A stretch of DNA of 64,000 nt, taken from NCBI GenBank assembly GCA_000697475.1, contig JNEU01001102.1, forward strand, positions 62,001 to 126,000. The letters are read 5' to 3'. Shown here one piece after another: positions 61,111 to 64,000 of this stretch (position 1 is the first letter of the stretch; every line of letters starts with the position of its first letter). A program made the position numbers and the translations under genes. The stretch comes from Lichtheimia corymbifera B2541. Its lineage: Eukaryota; Mucoromycota; Mucoromycetes; Mucorales; Lichtheimiaceae. The notes beneath the pieces are model-generated. The model was not told where the DNA came from, searched no databases, and saw nothing but the letters and a program-made list of their open reading frames with translations.

Positions 61111-62917
61111 CTACTTGATACGTCGTCCAAGGCCAACACGGTTGTTCTCATTGTCATATACAGAAACGTACTGTTGCAGGAAACCGTAACCAAGAATAAT
61201 ATCGATATAGGGTGGTGACTCATGAAGATAGGTGTAGCAATAAGGTATGCCATCGACAGCCTAAGATGGAATCAGGGGTGGTGGTTAGTCGACAAGATGA
61301 TAATAAAGCATCAAGGCATCACACTTACGCCGCCAGCTATGCTATGGGGAACAATGTATTCCTCAGGATTTAGCTTGAGTGGTGTCCCAGCAATATTGAA
61401 TGTGAGTGGCTTTAGATCCTTGCTGTCACATGGCACGAGATATTGGCCCATATAGTCTGCCCGTAGGTCTTTTACATCGCTAAGTGCAAGGTCAACCACT
61501 TGTTGTGGCACGAAAATCAAGGTTGATCCTATATACGATAACAATCAACTTTTTGCCATCATCATTGTTGCCTAAACCAACCTGTATCCACCAATGCAGG
61601 TATGGATGAATCAAAGTTTACAGTTTCATTGCCCACAACGATCGATTCCATATCCGCTGCCCAGTAATCCTGTCAAATAATGATAAGCTGGATACACAAG
61701 CAACATTTGCTGGATATTTCCAAACCTTGTAATCTTGATGTGAGGTGCTTGGAAAGTACGTAATCTGCTTGTCCTCCACCTTATCCAAATCAACTAAAAG
61801 ATGGCTACTGGTCAGCAATGTCCTCCCACACACACAGCAAAGAATGGATCACAACCCACCTCCTCCGAAAATGATATTCCCATTGATACGGCTCTCAAGG
61901 GATGTGTCGTTGATTGGCTGAAAGTAAATAGAGAACGAGTTGTTGCTGATGACTCCTTGCTCAAACATGGTAGTTACAAGCGTAGGAACAATGGTATTGT
62001 CAGGATTGTTATAGCGACTCAATGGATCAGGGCCTACATGGATAGACAACGTTAGCGACTGAATTTCTAAAGGTGGTGAGGGTGGTGGATCAACTTACCG
62101 ATACCAAGGATACCATCTGAATGCACCAATATGCATAACTTTTAGTCACCAGCATAATCTGTATAATTTACATACAACAGCATTCACTTACCAGCACCAT
62201 CTCTTGTCAACTCGCCATCGTTTATATTGGAAACAGCAAAATTCTATTCCATATTGAGTTGATAAAATAAATAGATATGAATGGGAACGACCGACTTACT
62301 GTATGGGGGACTGAAATGGCATCATTCAAGGTGACCGTGTCCTGAGCATAAAAACCTCTAGAAAAGCCCTCGCCATATCGAATGCTGAACATGAGGCTGC
62401 TCGAACTAAATGTGCTAGAGTCGAGTGGTTGGAGCGTATGCAGTGGATAACCGCAGAATCGACCGCATCCTTCCATAGGCACCCAAGTTGTCGATGATCC
62501 TTTTATATATACCCAGTTGTTAGATTGGTGCATTACTCTTAAATGTAAGCTACTTGCCTGTATCCAACAACAGGGTAAACGGCTGGGGTGGTGTACCTAA
62601 AATCGCAAATCAATCATTGGCCCCATGGATCATCCTTGTCCACCGCTGTCATTACCAATGGAGATGTTCATCAAGTACTAGGGAATTGAGGATCATGTTA
62701 ATCACTTGATATCATGAACATTGATGTTGTGCCTATTTACCGCCAGATCCATATTTTGTAATGGTACATTGACACCTGATTCATCCAGACGTTGATTCCA
62801 TGCTGATGTATGCACGCCTTTTCGATCCACGGCCACAAATGGCAATGAAACAAATTGACTGTCTGCGTAAACTTGGGTGATGGCTGCAACTGCCAGGCAA
62901 ATATCAAGGAACCGCAT
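61111..62917 (-). CDS. secreted pepsin-like aspartic protease
   Basis: A1-family aspartic endopeptidase. Signal peptide MRFLDICLAVAAITQVYA, then a propeptide-like stretch. First catalytic motif TPPQPFTLLLDTG-SSTTWVP, flap IRYGEGFSRGFYAQDTV with the conserved Tyr, QNFAVSNINDG, DGILGIGPDPLSRYN, second catalytic motif PALVDTGSTLIFVP, and the C-terminal block ILGYGFLQQYVSVYDNENNR, VGLGRRIK. Both Asp-Thr-Gly triads are intact. The intron that splits the first DTG has a GC donor (CAG|GCAAGT, 62557-62500). About ten exons. The substrate is unknown; family members in Mucorales are extracellular or vacuolar. Confidence 0.93.
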
Positions 62918-63527
62918 ATTGTTTTCGATCGGATGGAGAGTCGTTGCCACGACGATGGGCATGAATATTCAGTTGATTTATATAGCGTCGATGAGCCACG
63001 CGAGTTTCCGCCCTTGGAGAATGTCGTTCCAATTCGAATCTTGTCGTGAAATCATTTTTCCTTCAACACGAGAATGTTAAGGTATACATTGATGACACCC
63101 ATGATAATGGATAATGATAACGATAGTGATACATATCACACTTTAACATATGCCGTCGTCATAAAAGGTCCATCATCGAGTGGTCTTTCCCCCCCATCCC
63201 CGTCCCCAGCACTTCATTCATCCCCTTTTGGTAACCAGGGTTATAATGTAAACCGTGCCCAGTTTTCTGGCATTATCTATTTACAACATCAAAACAATGA
63301 AGGGATGATCGCCTCAGTTTTTCCATGTTTAGGCAATGTTTGGGGGAAAAATCACCAAATTGGATTACCTTATCATGCAGGAGAAAGAAAATGTGTTTAT
63401 TGGACAAGAGTGTGTGTGTGTGCATGTGTGTGTGTGTGTGAATGTGAGTGTACGTGATGAGTGTGCAATATGTGAAAAAGGGAAAAACCAACGTTAAAAA
63501 GAAAGCAAATAAGAAAAAAATGTACAT
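62918..63527. other. intergenic region
   Basis: Between the protease start and the 3' end of the partial gene. Contains a (TG)n-rich stretch near 63,412-63,440. No gene recognised. Confidence 0.55.
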
Positions 63528-64000
63528 TTACAAGCAGAGCACCTTTGCAGGTACAAGGAAGCCATGTTCTTCATCAGTGGGGTCACTTGCAGAAAAACCA
63601 GGGGAGATAACAATGGTCACCGTTCCTTCTGCCTTGCCTTTGCTAGCAGCTTTCATGGTGGATGAATCAAAGGTTGCCTCGCCTTCTTCAATCTCTCGTA
63701 CTTTTACGAGCACCTCCTGGCCCTTGATAGCAAGATTGAGCTTGGTGGCCCGATTGACAATATTCGTCAACTTCTTTTCTGTATTGCCGTCAACATGTGG
63801 ATACACCTTTGACAAAGACTCCATCATCTCCTTAACAAGGGTTTGTTTGGCATCCTCAATAGAGCGTTCATCATCCATAGCTTGACGTGCCACGAGTGCG
63901 ACCATTTGTTGTCGTAGTCGAGTAGCCCATTCGGTATTGCGTTTGTCCATCCATTCAAATACTTGTTGAAAAGCATCATTGATTGGCACGCCAGGGTGTA
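63528..64000 (-). CDS. 3' part of an unidentified gene, truncated by the window edge
   Basis: The frame is open through the window end (HPGVPINDAF at the edge), so the start lies outside. The 150-odd visible residues are helical and charged: QQVFEWMDKRNTEWATRLRQ, QQMVALVARQAMDDERSIED, KEMMESLSKVYPHVDGNTEK, then a beta-rich end (KGQEVLVKVREIEEGEATFD, GTVTIVISPGFSASD) and a stop. No family recognised. No intron in the visible part. Confidence 0.6.
   Translation of the reverse strand, partial: HPGVPINDAFQQVFEWMDKRNTEWATRLRQQMVALVARQAMDDERSIEDAKQTLVKEMMESLSKVYPHVDGNTEKKLTNIVNRATKLNLAIKGQEVLVKVREIEEGEATFDSSTMKAASKGKAEGTVTIVISPGFSASDPTDEEHGFLVPAKVLCL

Overview
This is a nuclear segment from a fungus, most likely an early-diverging one (Mucoromycota, Mucorales-like). 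The evidence is eukaryotic genes with many short introns (about 50-90 bp, GTAAGT/GTATGT/GTACGT donors and TAG/CAG acceptors), fungal-only components (DASH subunit Dad4, a UPF0658 Golgi membrane protein, an AreA/Mks1-type regulator, a Mim2-like outer-membrane protein, a Cdc10 septin), CT-rich leaders and moderate AT content. Genus and species cannot be fixed from the sequence alone. Layout: 0.1-6.5 kb holds PAN3 (-) head to head with an AreA-N-terminal/Mks1-like regulator (+), then a PAF-acetylhydrolase-type phospholipase (-). 6.5-9.7 kb has no convincing gene. 9.7-13.5 kb holds an ACC-synthase-like aminotransferase (-) and two uncharacterised small genes (-). 13.6-17.2 kb carries a highly acidic, probably strongly expressed repeat protein (+) and V-ATPase subunit H (+). 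17.7-20.5 kb is a cyclic nucleotide phosphodiesterase (-) with an N-terminal receiver-like domain. 22.2-29 kb has a Mim2-like gene (-), COG3 (+) and a CNNM/Mam3-type transporter (+). 29-36.4 kb is a gene desert whose core (30.8-33.9 kb) is a dense set of nested palindromic repeats, with decayed copies out to about 36 kb. 36.5-45.2 kb has an arylsulfatase (-), a tiny three-exon DAD4 (-), a UPF0658 membrane protein (+) and septin CDC10 (-). 48.1-49.2 kb is a four-finger C2H2 factor (+). 52-53.8 kb is a single-exon SET-MYND (SMYD) protein (-), followed by a type I membrane protein (+). 57-64 kb is a minus-strand run: mitochondrial ribosomal protein uL4m, LETM1, a secreted aspartic protease and the 3' end of an unidentified gene. 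There is no operon logic. Genes are independent transcription units with divergent promoters (PAN3/AreA-like, MIM2/COG3, DAD4/UPF0658, CDC10/C2H2, SMYD/membrane protein) and convergent ends. Themes that recur are cAMP and nitrogen signalling (receiver-PDE, AreA/Mks1-like), mitochondrial biogenesis (Mim2, uL4m, LETM1), Golgi/vacuole function (COG3, UPF0658, V-ATPase H, CNNM) and division (Dad4, Cdc10). The best leads are the receiver-PDE architecture, the palindrome array, the periodic acidic/basic protein, and several genes whose short terminal exons are easily missed (DAD4, MIM2 exon 2, COG3 exon 1, PAN3 last exon). A GC-AG intron splits the catalytic DTG codons of the aspartic protease.
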